NCBI RefSeq assembly: GCF_039955095.1
Contig: NZ_CP154878.1
Span: 1,550,001-1,614,000 of the forward strand
Origin: Limosilactobacillus sp. WILCCON 0051
GTDB taxonomy: Bacteria; Bacillota; Bacilli; Lactobacillales; Lactobacillaceae
Reading direction: 5' to 3'
DNA length: 64,000 nt
Below, in pieces: positions 51,951 through 64,000 of this stretch; the stretch's first letter is position 1, and every line of letters starts with the position of its first letter. Under the pieces are notes generated by a model, which was given only the letters and a program-made list of their open reading frames with translations, was not told the DNA's origin and searched no databases. The translations under genes and the position numbers were made by a program.

Positions 51951-51988
51951 AAATCTCCCTAGCAAGACATTTGCTAAGGAGATTTTTT
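51951..51988 (+). terminator. Hairpin with T-run that also contains the recombinase ribosome binding site
   Basis: AAATCTCCCTAGCAA and TTTGCTAAGGAGATTTTTT form a near-perfect stem with a 4-base loop. The 3' arm carries AAGGAGA, the ribosome binding site of the recombinase that starts at 51989. It ends the cassette transcript and should mask the start of the next gene. Confidence 0.85.
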
Positions 51989-52906
51989 ATGCGGAGAAAA
52001 CAAATTTTGTTATATGACTACTTTGCTCAATGGATTGAGGTGTATAAGGATGGAGCAGTCCGAGAGCGAACATTAGAGAAGTACTGGCTATCATATCGGC
52101 ACTTAAAACAGATTGCCCCAGAACTTAAATTAGTTGATGTATCACGACTAGAGTATCAGCAGATCTTAAATGAATTTGCCAAAACACATGAGAAAGCAAC
52201 TACGATGGACTTCCACCATCAATTAAAAGCTATGCTGCTTGATGCGTATGATGAAGGCTATTTAAAACGAGACCCAACCCGTAAAATTGTTGTCAAAGGT
52301 AAAACGCCAACCGAGAAGAAAACTAAATATTTAAATGAGTTTGAGCTAAAATTACTGTTGCGCCACCTTGATTTGTCAAAGTTCCCCAACTTTGATTGGC
52401 TCATTTTAATCATTGCCAAAACTGGTCTGCGCTTTGGTGAAGCTTTGGGACTAACCAAGAAAGACATTGATTTAGAAGGACAGACTATTAACGTTGACAA
52501 AACTTGGGACTATAAAAATTATGCGGGTGGCTTTAAACCGACTAAAAATGCTTCATCGATTCGCAAAGTTTCAATTGACTGGAAATTAGCAATGCAACTT
52601 AACCGAGTTACTCAAGACTTCCCTGAAGATCAGCCTTTATTTGTCCAAAAACGTGTATTTAATTCAACCATCAATAATCTTTTACAGCGGTACTGTGAAG
52701 AACTTGATATTCCAGTAATTTCAGTGCACGGATTAAGACACACTCACGCTTCTTTGCTGCTTTTTGCGGGCGTATCGATTGCGAGTGTTGCCAAGCGTTT
52801 GGGACATGCTGATATGACAACTACTCAACAAACCTATCTCCATATTATTCAGGAGTTAGAGAATAAGGACAATTCAAAAATCATGCAGCATTTAGCATCA
52901 CTATAA
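51989..52906 (+). CDS. Tyrosine recombinase of the hsdS-inverting (XerC/PsrA-like) type
   Basis: The protein has 305 residues from the ATG at 51989 (AAGGAGATTTTTT upstream). It has an N-terminal SAM-like core-binding domain (about 5-105) and a C-terminal catalytic domain with Arg in TGLRFGEALG near 148, a Lys in the hairpin near 185-195, HGLRHTHAS near 247-255 and the HxxxTYLH end with nucleophile Tyr near 283. All catalytic residues are visible. It lies between the silent and expressed hsdS copies, the typical setting of recombinases that invert hsdS segments in lactobacilli and streptococci. It was probably acquired with the RM locus. Confidence 0.92.
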   Translation: MRRKQILLYDYFAQWIEVYKDGAVRERTLEKYWLSYRHLKQIAPELKLVDVSRLEYQQILNEFAKTHEKATTMDFHHQLKAMLLDAYDEGYLKRDPTRKIVVKGKTPTEKKTKYLNEFELKLLLRHLDLSKFPNFDWLILIIAKTGLRFGEALGLTKKDIDLEGQTINVDKTWDYKNYAGGFKPTKNASSIRKVSIDWKLAMQLNRVTQDFPEDQPLFVQKRVFNSTINNLLQRYCEELDIPVISVHGLRHTHASLLLFAGVSIASVAKRLGHADMTTTQQTYLHIIQELENKDNSKIMQHLASL

Positions 52907-52909
52907 CAA

Positions 52910-52943
52910 AAAGGATAACGGTTTCATGCCGCTATCCTTTTTA
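52910..52943. terminator. Bidirectional terminator between recombinase and hsdS
   Basis: AAAAAGGATAACGG and CCGCTATCCTTTTT form a stem with T-tails on both strands, serving the two converging genes. Confidence 0.85.
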
Positions 52944-52944
52944 T

Positions 52945-54180
52945 CTAGACAAACATTTTTTGCAATAATCCTCGTTTAAGTTGTTTAAGATACTGGATTT
53001 TCTTGTCATGCAAAGTGATAGTTCTGTCGAGAGAGTTTATTAGGTTTCCAATTTTTGTTTGCTCGCTTTTGTATGGAACCAATATTGGCATTTCCAAAAA
53101 ATCTTTTTCATGAATTCGCTTAGCTTTTCGGGATCCATTAGCTCTTTGACCATTTCTTAAGTAAAATTCCTTTCTCAAGAAAAATTCGAGTAAAAATTTT
53201 GGATTACCATCAATAATATCAAAAGCCGGCGAATCAGCCGTTGATTCATACTTATCTAATTCTTTGGGAACTATGCCAAATGCAGCATGTAAAAAGTCTA
53301 ACTTACCATACATCAATTGTCCGGCATGCCTAATATAATATCTTGTATTGTTACTTCCGGATATAGATTCTTTCTTTTCGACTACACCTTTGCCCCAAAG
53401 CTTAACCGTTAATTTTTTTGCATCTACACCAGTTGACCCTAAAATTCTACTTTCCCTCAAATAATTTTTTGGCTTACGTTGCTCCCACTTTTCAGTAAAG
53501 CCCTTAAACCGCAGCGCCGGATATCCGGTTTTATCCGCAAACATTTTTTGCAGTAAAGCCTTTTTCAGCTGTTCTAACTGGTGCTGCTTTTCCTCATGCA
53601 AAGTGATAGTTTTATCAATTAAGAATAATGCTTTGCCAATTTTCCTTTGTTCTTCCATTGTCGGAAAATTAACAAATGTATTCATCACTTGTTTTTTTGA
53701 AATATTATATCGAGATATGCCTTGAGCTAAGACGGTCATTCGCTTTCTGAAATTTTCAGCCCTAAGTAAATAAGCCATATAATAAGAATCAAAATTTTGC
53801 TTTTCAAGAATTCTATATCCAAAGCAAAAACTATTTAAATAGATATTTTTAATATGACCAAGCCAAACAGAAGACATCCCAACTTCTTCAGGTGTTTCAG
53901 AAGAAGTGGTAAATAATATATCACCATACATTACTTGATTTTGCTTTGAATCAATTTCAACATGTTCAGTACCTCGAAGATCAGCAATAGAGTTAGAAAA
54001 AACATTCATATAAGTAATGAAACTCGCATCGCCATGTCCAAAGTCATTTTTATTTTTTCCGGATAAACCTGAAAAAGTTTCTCCTATCTCTCCCAGCTTA
54101 CGTTGCTCCCAATCATCCGTAAAGCCTTTAAATCGCAGTTCTGGGACTCGTTTAGCATCCTTTTCATTTTGTTTAGTCAT
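52945..54180 (-). CDS. hsdS: HsdS, type I restriction-modification specificity subunit (expressed copy)
   Basis: The protein has 411 residues from the ATG at 54180, which overlaps the hsdM stop by 8 bp. Structure: N-terminal conserved start (LRFKGFTDDWEQRK), TRD-A (about 27-175), central conserved coiled-coil (EEKQHQLEQLKKALLQKMF, about 190-208, then LRFKGFTEKWEQRK), TRD-B (about 235-375) and the C-terminal coiled-coil ending LLQKMFV. HsdS binds the bipartite DNA target and assembles HsdM and HsdR. TRD-B differs wholly from the TRD-C copies of the silent cassette, while the conserved regions are nearly the same, as required for exchange by inversion. Confidence 0.95.
   Translation of the reverse strand: MTKQNEKDAKRVPELRFKGFTDDWEQRKLGEIGETFSGLSGKNKNDFGHGDASFITYMNVFSNSIADLRGTEHVEIDSKQNQVMYGDILFTTSSETPEEVGMSSVWLGHIKNIYLNSFCFGYRILEKQNFDSYYMAYLLRAENFRKRMTVLAQGISRYNISKKQVMNTFVNFPTMEEQRKIGKALFLIDKTITLHEEKQHQLEQLKKALLQKMFADKTGYPALRFKGFTEKWEQRKPKNYLRESRILGSTGVDAKKLTVKLWGKGVVEKKESISGSNNTRYYIRHAGQLMYGKLDFLHAAFGIVPKELDKYESTADSPAFDIIDGNPKFLLEFFLRKEFYLRNGQRANGSRKAKRIHEKDFLEMPILVPYKSEQTKIGNLINSLDRTITLHDKKIQYLKQLKRGLLQKMFV
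53477..53610 (-). repeat. Right copy of the ~135-bp hsdS inverted repeat
   Basis: This is the central conserved region of the expressed hsdS, inverted relative to 51272-51407. The ~2.07 kb between the two copies holds the second TRD-C, the recombinase and TRD-B. Confidence 0.9.
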
Positions 54181-55816
54181 GCTTAAACACCGCCTTAATC
54201 GCATCAATAGTGGATTGCGTATGTTCATTCACATCAAGATCATCGACCAATGACAAAAATTCAGCTTCACTTTGAGCAATTTTTTGATCGATGTCCTGCA
54301 TTTCTTTACTCAAGGCCACAATATCAATTGGTGGTTCTTCTTCAAAAGTATCAACATATCGAGGGATGTTAAGGTTAAACTCGTTCTCCTTAATTTCATC
54401 CATTGTGGACAAGTGCGCGTATTTATCGACGTCTTGGCGTTTTTTATATGTCTTGATAATCTTGTCAATGTCTTGATCACGCAGGATATTTTGGTTTTTG
54501 CCCTTTTCAAAGCCTTTTGAAGCATCGATAAACAAAACGTCTCGATTATCACGATGCTTTTTTAAGACCATTATAATGGTTGGAATACCCGTAGAATAGA
54601 ATAAACCAGCTGGCATCCCAATAATTGCGTCAATTTGTCCTTTTTCTAATAAGGCTTTGCGAATTTTGCCCTCTGCTGCTCCACGGAAAAGAACCCCGTG
54701 TGGCAAAACAATCGCCATCGTACCATTTTGCTCCAGGTGATACAGTGAGTGCAGCAGGAAAGCATAGTCAGCCTTACCCTTGGGAGCAAGTGCACCGTAA
54801 TCCTTAAATCGTGGATCTTTTAATTTACTCGAATCAGCATCCCATTTTTGTGAATATGGCGGGTTTGCAACAACAGCATCGAAAAAGTGAGGACGATCAA
54901 CCCCATCTTGGTCCAATCCGTCTGGCCAGTCCATTGCCAAAGTATCAGCATTACGCAGCGTCATATTGCCATAGTCAACGCCATGCATCATTAAATTCAT
55001 GCGCGCCAGGTTGTAAGTCGTCGTGTTCAGTTCCTGGCCGTAAAAACGTACTCGTCCCTTTTGTCGACCATTTGGAATCTCATCACGCACGGTCAGCAGC
55101 AAGGAACCGGATCCCATCGTCGGGTCATAGATTGAAAATGATTCTTGATTCAGATCCATGTTGGCTGCTACCAACTTAGCCAAGACCTTAGATACTTCAT
55201 GCGGCGTGTAAAATTCACCGGCCTTCTTTCCGGCATTGCTGGCAAACTGCTTAATCAGATATTCATAGACGTCTCCTAAGATATCATGACCATTTTCATC
55301 AAAATAATCAAAGTCGTTTACCATTTTGGCGGTTGCAATCAGAGCTTTGGTTCGCGTGGCCAGATTGTTTCCCAGCCGACTATTGTTCAGATTGACATCG
55401 GCAAAAACCCCACGAAAGTCCTTTTCGGCAAATGAATTAAGCTGCGCGTTTTCTTCAAAATGATCAAAAATATTTTGAAAATCTTCGGCATTTGCCTTGC
55501 TGTCATGAATTTTTTCCATCAATGTCGTCCAGGTATCTTCTGGCGCAATTGCGTATCCTAACGCCCCAGAGATATCTTCCAGGTAGTCCTTTAAATCATC
55601 ACCAACCGCGTCTTGGCGATACAGATCATTAATGCTCTTTCCTTCTACCTGATCAAAAATATCATTATCAATCAGATATTTTTCCTGCTTTTCTGATAAA
55701 TAGCGATAAAACATAAATCCAAGGATATAGTTACGGTATTCGCTGGCATCCATCGTCCCACGCAGTTCGTTTGCCATGCTCCATAGTTGGCTTGATACAT
55801 CTTGTGCTTTTGACAT
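54173..55816 (-). CDS. hsdM: HsdM, type I adenine-N6 DNA methyltransferase
   Basis: The protein has 547 residues. It methylates adenine in the target chosen by HsdS with S-adenosylmethionine. The N-terminal HsdM helical domain (about 1-150) is followed by the methylase domain with the SAM motif DPTMGSGSLLL near 229 and the catalytic NPPYSQKWD near 317. The C-terminal helix pairs with HsdS. It follows hsdR by 16 bp, overlaps hsdS, and forms the hsdR-hsdM-hsdS operon. ATG is preceded by TTAGGAGAG. Confidence 0.96.
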   Translation of the reverse strand: MSKAQDVSSQLWSMANELRGTMDASEYRNYILGFMFYRYLSEKQEKYLIDNDIFDQVEGKSINDLYRQDAVGDDLKDYLEDISGALGYAIAPEDTWTTLMEKIHDSKANAEDFQNIFDHFEENAQLNSFAEKDFRGVFADVNLNNSRLGNNLATRTKALIATAKMVNDFDYFDENGHDILGDVYEYLIKQFASNAGKKAGEFYTPHEVSKVLAKLVAANMDLNQESFSIYDPTMGSGSLLLTVRDEIPNGRQKGRVRFYGQELNTTTYNLARMNLMMHGVDYGNMTLRNADTLAMDWPDGLDQDGVDRPHFFDAVVANPPYSQKWDADSSKLKDPRFKDYGALAPKGKADYAFLLHSLYHLEQNGTMAIVLPHGVLFRGAAEGKIRKALLEKGQIDAIIGMPAGLFYSTGIPTIIMVLKKHRDNRDVLFIDASKGFEKGKNQNILRDQDIDKIIKTYKKRQDVDKYAHLSTMDEIKENEFNLNIPRYVDTFEEEPPIDIVALSKEMQDIDQKIAQSEAEFLSLVDDLDVNEHTQSTIDAIKAVFKHD

Positions 55817-55832
55817 TTTGACTCTCCTAATT

Positions 55833-58800
55833 CTAGTATTTGCGTTTCATCGTATCGGCAAAATCATTAAAGGCCTGCCGCAAATGGGTTCGATATTTTA
55901 CCCGCTTCAGATTCCGGACTTCTTGATCATGTGCCGTAGTCTGGTATGATTTTTGAGCTTCTTTAATAATATTGGCTAATTCCCCCTGCATATCCAGATC
56001 ATCATGTTCAAGCGTATGCTGCTGAATCAAATGAGTAATCTTATCTTTATTCAGGTTCACTAAGCCCCATTTTTGCATAAACTGCTCAATATCATTTGAT
56101 TCACTGCCTTTAGCATATGATCGCAGCAGGTTCCCCGCATCTTTGCCTTGAAGCGGATAAGTACCGCCCTGCACTGCCCGATCGAACAAGGCCTTGATAA
56201 AAGCCACCAGCTGAGCAGCATACTTTTCATCTTCAATTAGATTGGTATAGCTCTGCAACTGCTCATGCGTTTTTTGCGCTCCAGCTTCATCACCATCATG
56301 CAGCTGATTTGCCAACTGTGCCAATAGTTCTTCAATATAATCATAATTGACTCGGACGTCATTTACGTGTTCCATTCTTAACGTTGGCATTGGCATCTCA
56401 TCATCAGACTCGCCTCTTCGTTGATTAATCAATTTATTGAGCTTAGTAGCAATACGCCCGGTCAGCGCCGTTTCATCTTGTGCATTCATATTAACTTGCC
56501 CAAACAGCTTTTCTGGATGCTTTTCATCGTAATTATCATCCTGTTTAATCTTTACCATCAGATGATTATACCGATGCATCGTATGCCATAGCTCAACCTG
56601 TGAATTCTCGCTCTTTGGCACATCATCAAAGTTGTCGGTAAGATTCTTAATCTGCTTCACAACTTCTGCCAGTTCATCAACTAATTCAGCATAGGGTTTT
56701 TCCACGATTCCATCTGGGCGATCAATCAATTCGCCCTGTACGGCAGCTGACTGGCGATTGGCATAGAGAGTCAACGCCTTATTCATCAAGTCTTCTGCGT
56801 GCTGAGGCCAGCGGTAGTTAACGATTCGTCCAAACGGCTTTTTTTCCATATCCTGCACACGATTGGTCCGCGAATATGCCTGGATTAAATTAGCCCCTTT
56901 CAGCGTCCGATCGACATAAAGTGTATTAAGCATCGGGGCATTAAATCCCGTCAACAGCTGATCAACTACAATTACCAAATCCAGATTAGTGGCATCGTCA
57001 CCCAGATTTCTTGCCAGGCGATTAACCACGTCTTCGGTATATTCTTTTACCGTCGTATCATCAAAGCCAGTCCCAAATTCCGCATTGTAGTTTTTAATGG
57101 CACGACTCAAGCCTTGATTATTCTCATACTGGTTTTCTCCATTCGATGTATCCTGGCTAAACGTAATCGCCACTTTTAAGCGTTGATCAGCAGGCCTTAA
57201 TTTATTTTGACGTTGAAACTCATCGTAGTACATCATTGCCATTGGCGTTGATGCCTTGCCACCACCAACATGAGTCGTCAAAATCGCACTATACAATCCT
57301 TTATTCGAACGATTCGACCAGTACTTAAAGATATCCGTGACTACCAAGCGCACATGTTCTCGGTTATTATCATAAACACTCGGCTGTATCAGATCGTCCA
57401 TGTCACTCGGCGTTAGATTTCTAATTCGTTCTTTAATATGCTCATCAGTCCACGTTGGGTTGATCTTTTTGAAGTATTTTGGCAAGTACTCGTTTTCCAG
57501 GCTGTCTTTAGGCAGAGTCGTCTGGAAATCAACCTTAAATCCCAAAACATTTCGATCGGCAATTGCCTCTCTGATCGTGTAGATGTGTAGCGGATCACCA
57601 AAAATATCTCTGGTCGTAGTTATCTTAGCCGCGTTTTTCCTTTTTGTACCATTCACAGTTTCATCATCAAAAACTGGCGTGCCCGTGTAGCCAACCCATG
57701 CCGAATGAGGAAAGGCTTTTTTGATGTCTTTGATCATGTCGCCACTGGTCGATCGATGGGCCTCATCAACGATAAAGACCACGTGCTGCTGATCCGTATA
57801 TTCACGCCGCCGTACTAAAGTCGCCATCTTTTGCGTTGAAGTGACGATCACACTGTTACCCTTCTTTTTCAGCTTACGACTCAAATCAGAGACGTTGGCA
57901 GTTTCTTTTACCACGCCACCACTAGATTCGGAATCATTCTCAGGATCATAGGCTTTATATTCTGCTACGGTTTGATTGGTGAGCGCGATTCGGTCAACTA
58001 AAAACACAACCTTATCCACGTTTGGCTGCCTTGATGCAAGCCAGGCAGCTTTAAAACTCGAAATTGTTTTGCCTGACCCAGTTGTATGCCAAATATAACC
58101 CAAACGCTGGTCATCAACTTCGAAATCATGCGTTTTAATCTTATCCATTACCCGACGCGTTGCATACACCTGATAAGGACGCATAACCTTAATCATTTGA
58201 TGATAAGGCGTACCATCTAAAATCATGTAATTGGTAGCCAGCTGGTGTGCCATCGGAATTGATAGTACCTTGGATGCAAACACCTGCCAGTCGTGAATTG
58301 GACGGTTGGTCTTTTCATCCTGCCATTCAAAGGCAAAGTCTGTGTTAAAGTGGTCGGCATCATTTGGCAAAGCCATGTAGCGAATTTCATTGCGCGTCAT
58401 CCCTACAATAATCTGAAGTGTCGAATAAATTCCGCTATATTGACGTTCACTAAGGTACTGCTTCATTTGATTAAATGCCTTATCCGTACTGATGGAATCA
58501 CGTTTTTCCTCAATCTGTATAATCGGCAAACCATTGATCAGCAGCGTAACGTCAAATCGACGCGGTTTTTTCCCACTGATAACCGGATCACGCTGAATTT
58601 GATTAACCATTTGATATACAGTATTGCCGCCACCAATTTGGTCTTGGTCAAACACTGTTAAAATCACTGACTTGCCATCTTCATCACGCTCAACCGATAC
58701 TTGGCTCTTACCACCGACACCATATAAAAAGATGCCGGCTTTATAAGGATTATCCAAGCTTTCAATCTGTTTTTTCACCTGGCTGAATTCCGTGTCTGAA

Positions 58801-58982
58801 AGCGGCTTGCCATCCAACTTATCCTGGTTGTTCTGTTCAAGAATCTTTCTAAAATTAGCCCAAAGTTGATTGGTTGTTTTAATTTCTTCTTCATATTTCC
58901 ATTGGCGACTTGCACCAACATGCTGCAGATATTCAATCAATTCATCTTCAAAAGCTAGTTCTTCTGTATTATTGCTTTTCAT
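55833..58982 (-). CDS. hsdR: HsdR, type I restriction endonuclease/translocase
   Basis: The protein has 1049 residues, the usual HsdR size. It cuts unmethylated DNA after ATP-driven translocation. The N-terminal PD-(D/E)xK nuclease has FDVTLLINGLPIIQIEEKR near 140-160; the helicase has Walker A TTGSGKT near 302, DEAHR near 407 and the later motif QAYSRTNRVQD near 730 with the typical Arg finger. A C-terminal helical region contacts the methylase core. The frame is intact, so restriction is probably active. ATG follows GGGAAGG; TATAAT at 59015-59020 is the likely -10 box. Confidence 0.96.
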   Translation of the reverse strand: MKSNNTEELAFEDELIEYLQHVGASRQWKYEEEIKTTNQLWANFRKILEQNNQDKLDGKPLSDTEFSQVKKQIESLDNPYKAGIFLYGVGGKSQVSVERDEDGKSVILTVFDQDQIGGGNTVYQMVNQIQRDPVISGKKPRRFDVTLLINGLPIIQIEEKRDSISTDKAFNQMKQYLSERQYSGIYSTLQIIVGMTRNEIRYMALPNDADHFNTDFAFEWQDEKTNRPIHDWQVFASKVLSIPMAHQLATNYMILDGTPYHQMIKVMRPYQVYATRRVMDKIKTHDFEVDDQRLGYIWHTTGSGKTISSFKAAWLASRQPNVDKVVFLVDRIALTNQTVAEYKAYDPENDSESSGGVVKETANVSDLSRKLKKKGNSVIVTSTQKMATLVRRREYTDQQHVVFIVDEAHRSTSGDMIKDIKKAFPHSAWVGYTGTPVFDDETVNGTKRKNAAKITTTRDIFGDPLHIYTIREAIADRNVLGFKVDFQTTLPKDSLENEYLPKYFKKINPTWTDEHIKERIRNLTPSDMDDLIQPSVYDNNREHVRLVVTDIFKYWSNRSNKGLYSAILTTHVGGGKASTPMAMMYYDEFQRQNKLRPADQRLKVAITFSQDTSNGENQYENNQGLSRAIKNYNAEFGTGFDDTTVKEYTEDVVNRLARNLGDDATNLDLVIVVDQLLTGFNAPMLNTLYVDRTLKGANLIQAYSRTNRVQDMEKKPFGRIVNYRWPQHAEDLMNKALTLYANRQSAAVQGELIDRPDGIVEKPYAELVDELAEVVKQIKNLTDNFDDVPKSENSQVELWHTMHRYNHLMVKIKQDDNYDEKHPEKLFGQVNMNAQDETALTGRIATKLNKLINQRRGESDDEMPMPTLRMEHVNDVRVNYDYIEELLAQLANQLHDGDEAGAQKTHEQLQSYTNLIEDEKYAAQLVAFIKALFDRAVQGGTYPLQGKDAGNLLRSYAKGSESNDIEQFMQKWGLVNLNKDKITHLIQQHTLEHDDLDMQGELANIIKEAQKSYQTTAHDQEVRNLKRVKYRTHLRQAFNDFADTMKRKY

Positions 58983-59273
58983 AGATTACCTTCCCAATAT
59001 AGTTTTACTATTAAATTATAACCTTTGGGCAGGTGTATATTGGCCGTTTTATACAAGTTTTTTAATAGTGTGAAATAATTTGATTTTTTCATCGGCTATC
59101 ATTATGTAGGATTTTGGCATAGTGGCTATTACCCAACCAACAATTCTCCACTGTTTTAGTTAAAACGTGGGGATTTCATCTAAAATTGATTTTCTACACT
59201 GTCTAATCTTAATTCGTATTTATCAAACAAACCTGAGTGAGAAGCACGTTAAGTACACTCAATCGATCGTAAA

Positions 59274-59310
59274 CAAAAAACCGCCACACGACGTAATGTC
59301 ATCTGACGGT
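59274..59310 (-). terminator. Terminator of the rRNA/tRNA operon
   Basis: On the minus strand AACCGTCA and TGTGGCGGTT pair around a ~14-base loop, followed by T6, just after tRNA-Gln. The stretch 59060-59270 holds no gene I can support. Confidence 0.75.
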
Positions 59311-59317
59311 TAATCAG

Positions 59318-59389
59318 TTGGGCTAGCTGGGTTCGAACCAGCGCATGACGGTACCAAAAACCGTTGCCTTACCACTTGGCTATAGCCCA
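59318..59389 (-). tRNA. tRNA-Gln (UUG)
   Basis: The cloverleaf folds with acceptor TGGGCTA/TAGCCCA and anticodon stem ACGGT/ACCGT around the loop TTTTGGT (anticodon TTG). The T-arm contains GGTTCGAACCC. It is the last gene of the rRNA operon. Confidence 0.95.
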
Positions 59390-59400
59390 ATAAACAAAAA

Positions 59401-59473
59401 TGGAGGATACAGGGCTCGAACCTGTGACCCTCTGCTTGTAAGGCAGATGCTCTCCCAACTGAGCTAATCCTCC
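59401..59473 (-). tRNA. tRNA-Val (UAC)
   Basis: The acceptor GGAGGAT/ATCCTCC and anticodon loop CTTACAA (anticodon TAC) fold correctly. It lies between 5S rRNA and tRNA-Gln. Confidence 0.95.
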
Positions 59474-59479
59474 ATAATG

Positions 59480-59597
59480 CATGGCAATGCCCTATCCTCG
59501 CAGGGAGCGATCCCCCAACTACTTTCGGCGCGTTGAAGCTTAACTTCTGTGTTCGGCATGGGAACAGGTGTATCCTTCAAGCCATCATCACCACACT
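59480..59597 (-). rRNA. 5S ribosomal RNA
   Basis: This ~117-base gene contains the conserved CCGAACACAGAAGTTAAG block and paired ends (GTGTGGTGA/ TGCCAT region). It follows 23S with an ~85-bp spacer. Confidence 0.95.
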
Positions 59598-59682
59598 AAT
59601 CCTTTTCAGGACTGAGAGCTTGCACTCTCAAAACTAAACAATATCTATTCTTCTCACGTTCAATCGAAACACCCTAAACTTG

Positions 59683-62601
<2,919 letters not shown>

Positions 62602-62751
62602 TTGATGATCTTACGATCACCTCAGTTATTGAGTATGCGATTAATTTCGTTAATAAAACTCAAATAACGCGGTGTTCTCGGTTTAATTGTGAATAAAGAA
62701 ATAAATATTATTTAGTTTTCAAAGTACAAGCACCAGTCAAACGACTGGCAA

Positions 62752-62824
62752 TGGAGAATAACGGGATCGAACCGATGACCTCCTGCTTGCAAAGCAGGTG
62801 CTCTCCCAGCTGAGCTAATTCCCC
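62752..62824 (-). tRNA. tRNA-Ala (UGC)
   Basis: Acceptor GGGGAAT/ATTCTCC and anticodon loop TTTGCAA (anticodon TGC). It lies in the 16S-23S spacer. Confidence 0.95.
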
Positions 62825-62829
62825 ATATA

Positions 62830-62903
<74 letters not shown>

Positions 62904-62987
62904 AACAAGCGAACGATTATTGAGATGAGGTGGTAAACCCCTCAAAACTGAACGCAGTTTCAACGAATGTGCAGGTTTCCGATTAAT

Positions 62988-64000
<1,013 letters not shown>

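Overview
The window reads as chromosomal DNA of a heterofermentative lactobacillus, most probably Limosilactobacillus (relatives of L. reuteri, L. oris or L. mucosae). The grounds are a complete accessory Sec / serine-rich-repeat glycoprotein locus with gtfC, a KxYKxGKxW-type signal peptide, a YSIRK-like/LPQTG mucus-adhesin, a GH51 arabinofuranosidase next to an AraC-type regulator with a cre site, and AAGGAGG-type ribosome binding sites. Genus and species are inferred; the partial 16S and the full 23S at the right edge would settle them.

Layout. (1) 1-26024, minus strand: the aSec glycoprotein locus. A 4960-residue serine-rich adhesin (SRRP, 14.9 kb, about 350 copies of a 36-bp unit) is followed by gtfC, secY2, asp1, asp2, asp3, secA2, gtfA and the start of gtfB, cut by the window edge. 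GtfA/GtfB prime Ser/Thr with sugar, GtfC extends it, Asp1-3 modify and escort the substrate, and SecA2/SecY2 export it. (2) 26025-29890: regulatory and decayed DNA with a TetR-family gene, a decayed copy of the SRRP leader region, a degenerate reading frame, a 62-bp tandem array and the first copy of a ~350-bp multi-hairpin element. (3) 29891-35207: an SPFH/band-7 membrane protein, glycerol kinase, a 4-OT tautomerase, a 49-residue membrane peptide and a succinate-semialdehyde-type dehydrogenase. (4) 35208-39795: a 65-bp tandem array and an LPQTG mucus-binding-type adhesin flanked by two inverted copies of the multi-hairpin element. (5) 39796-50604: PnuC with a structured leader, GH51/AraC, two SDR enzymes, a ClC transporter, a stand-alone ribB with palindromic operators, and a MetE-like methyltransferase under a methionine T-box. 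(6) 50775-58982: a type I restriction-modification locus (hsdR, hsdM, hsdS) with a silent inverted hsdS cassette and a tyrosine recombinase, a probable phase-variable methylome switch. (7) 59274-64000: an rRNA operon read leftward (16S partial, tRNA-Ile, tRNA-Ala, 23S, 5S, tRNA-Val, tRNA-Gln, terminator).

The strongest undescribed-looking signal is the multi-hairpin element at 29280-29629, 35840-36179 (inverted) and 39447-39795. Each copy has the same order of hairpins built from TACCTACT / AGTAGGTA arms, and the linkers between them are also conserved. It has no coding capacity and two copies bracket a surface-adhesin gene head-to-head. Other items of interest are a silent hsdS whose two target-recognition domains are nearly identical in DNA, a hairpin that buries the recombinase ribosome binding site, a non-standard LPQLSG anchor on the giant adhesin, and a degenerate ~22-bp repeat grown out of the 3' end of gtfC.
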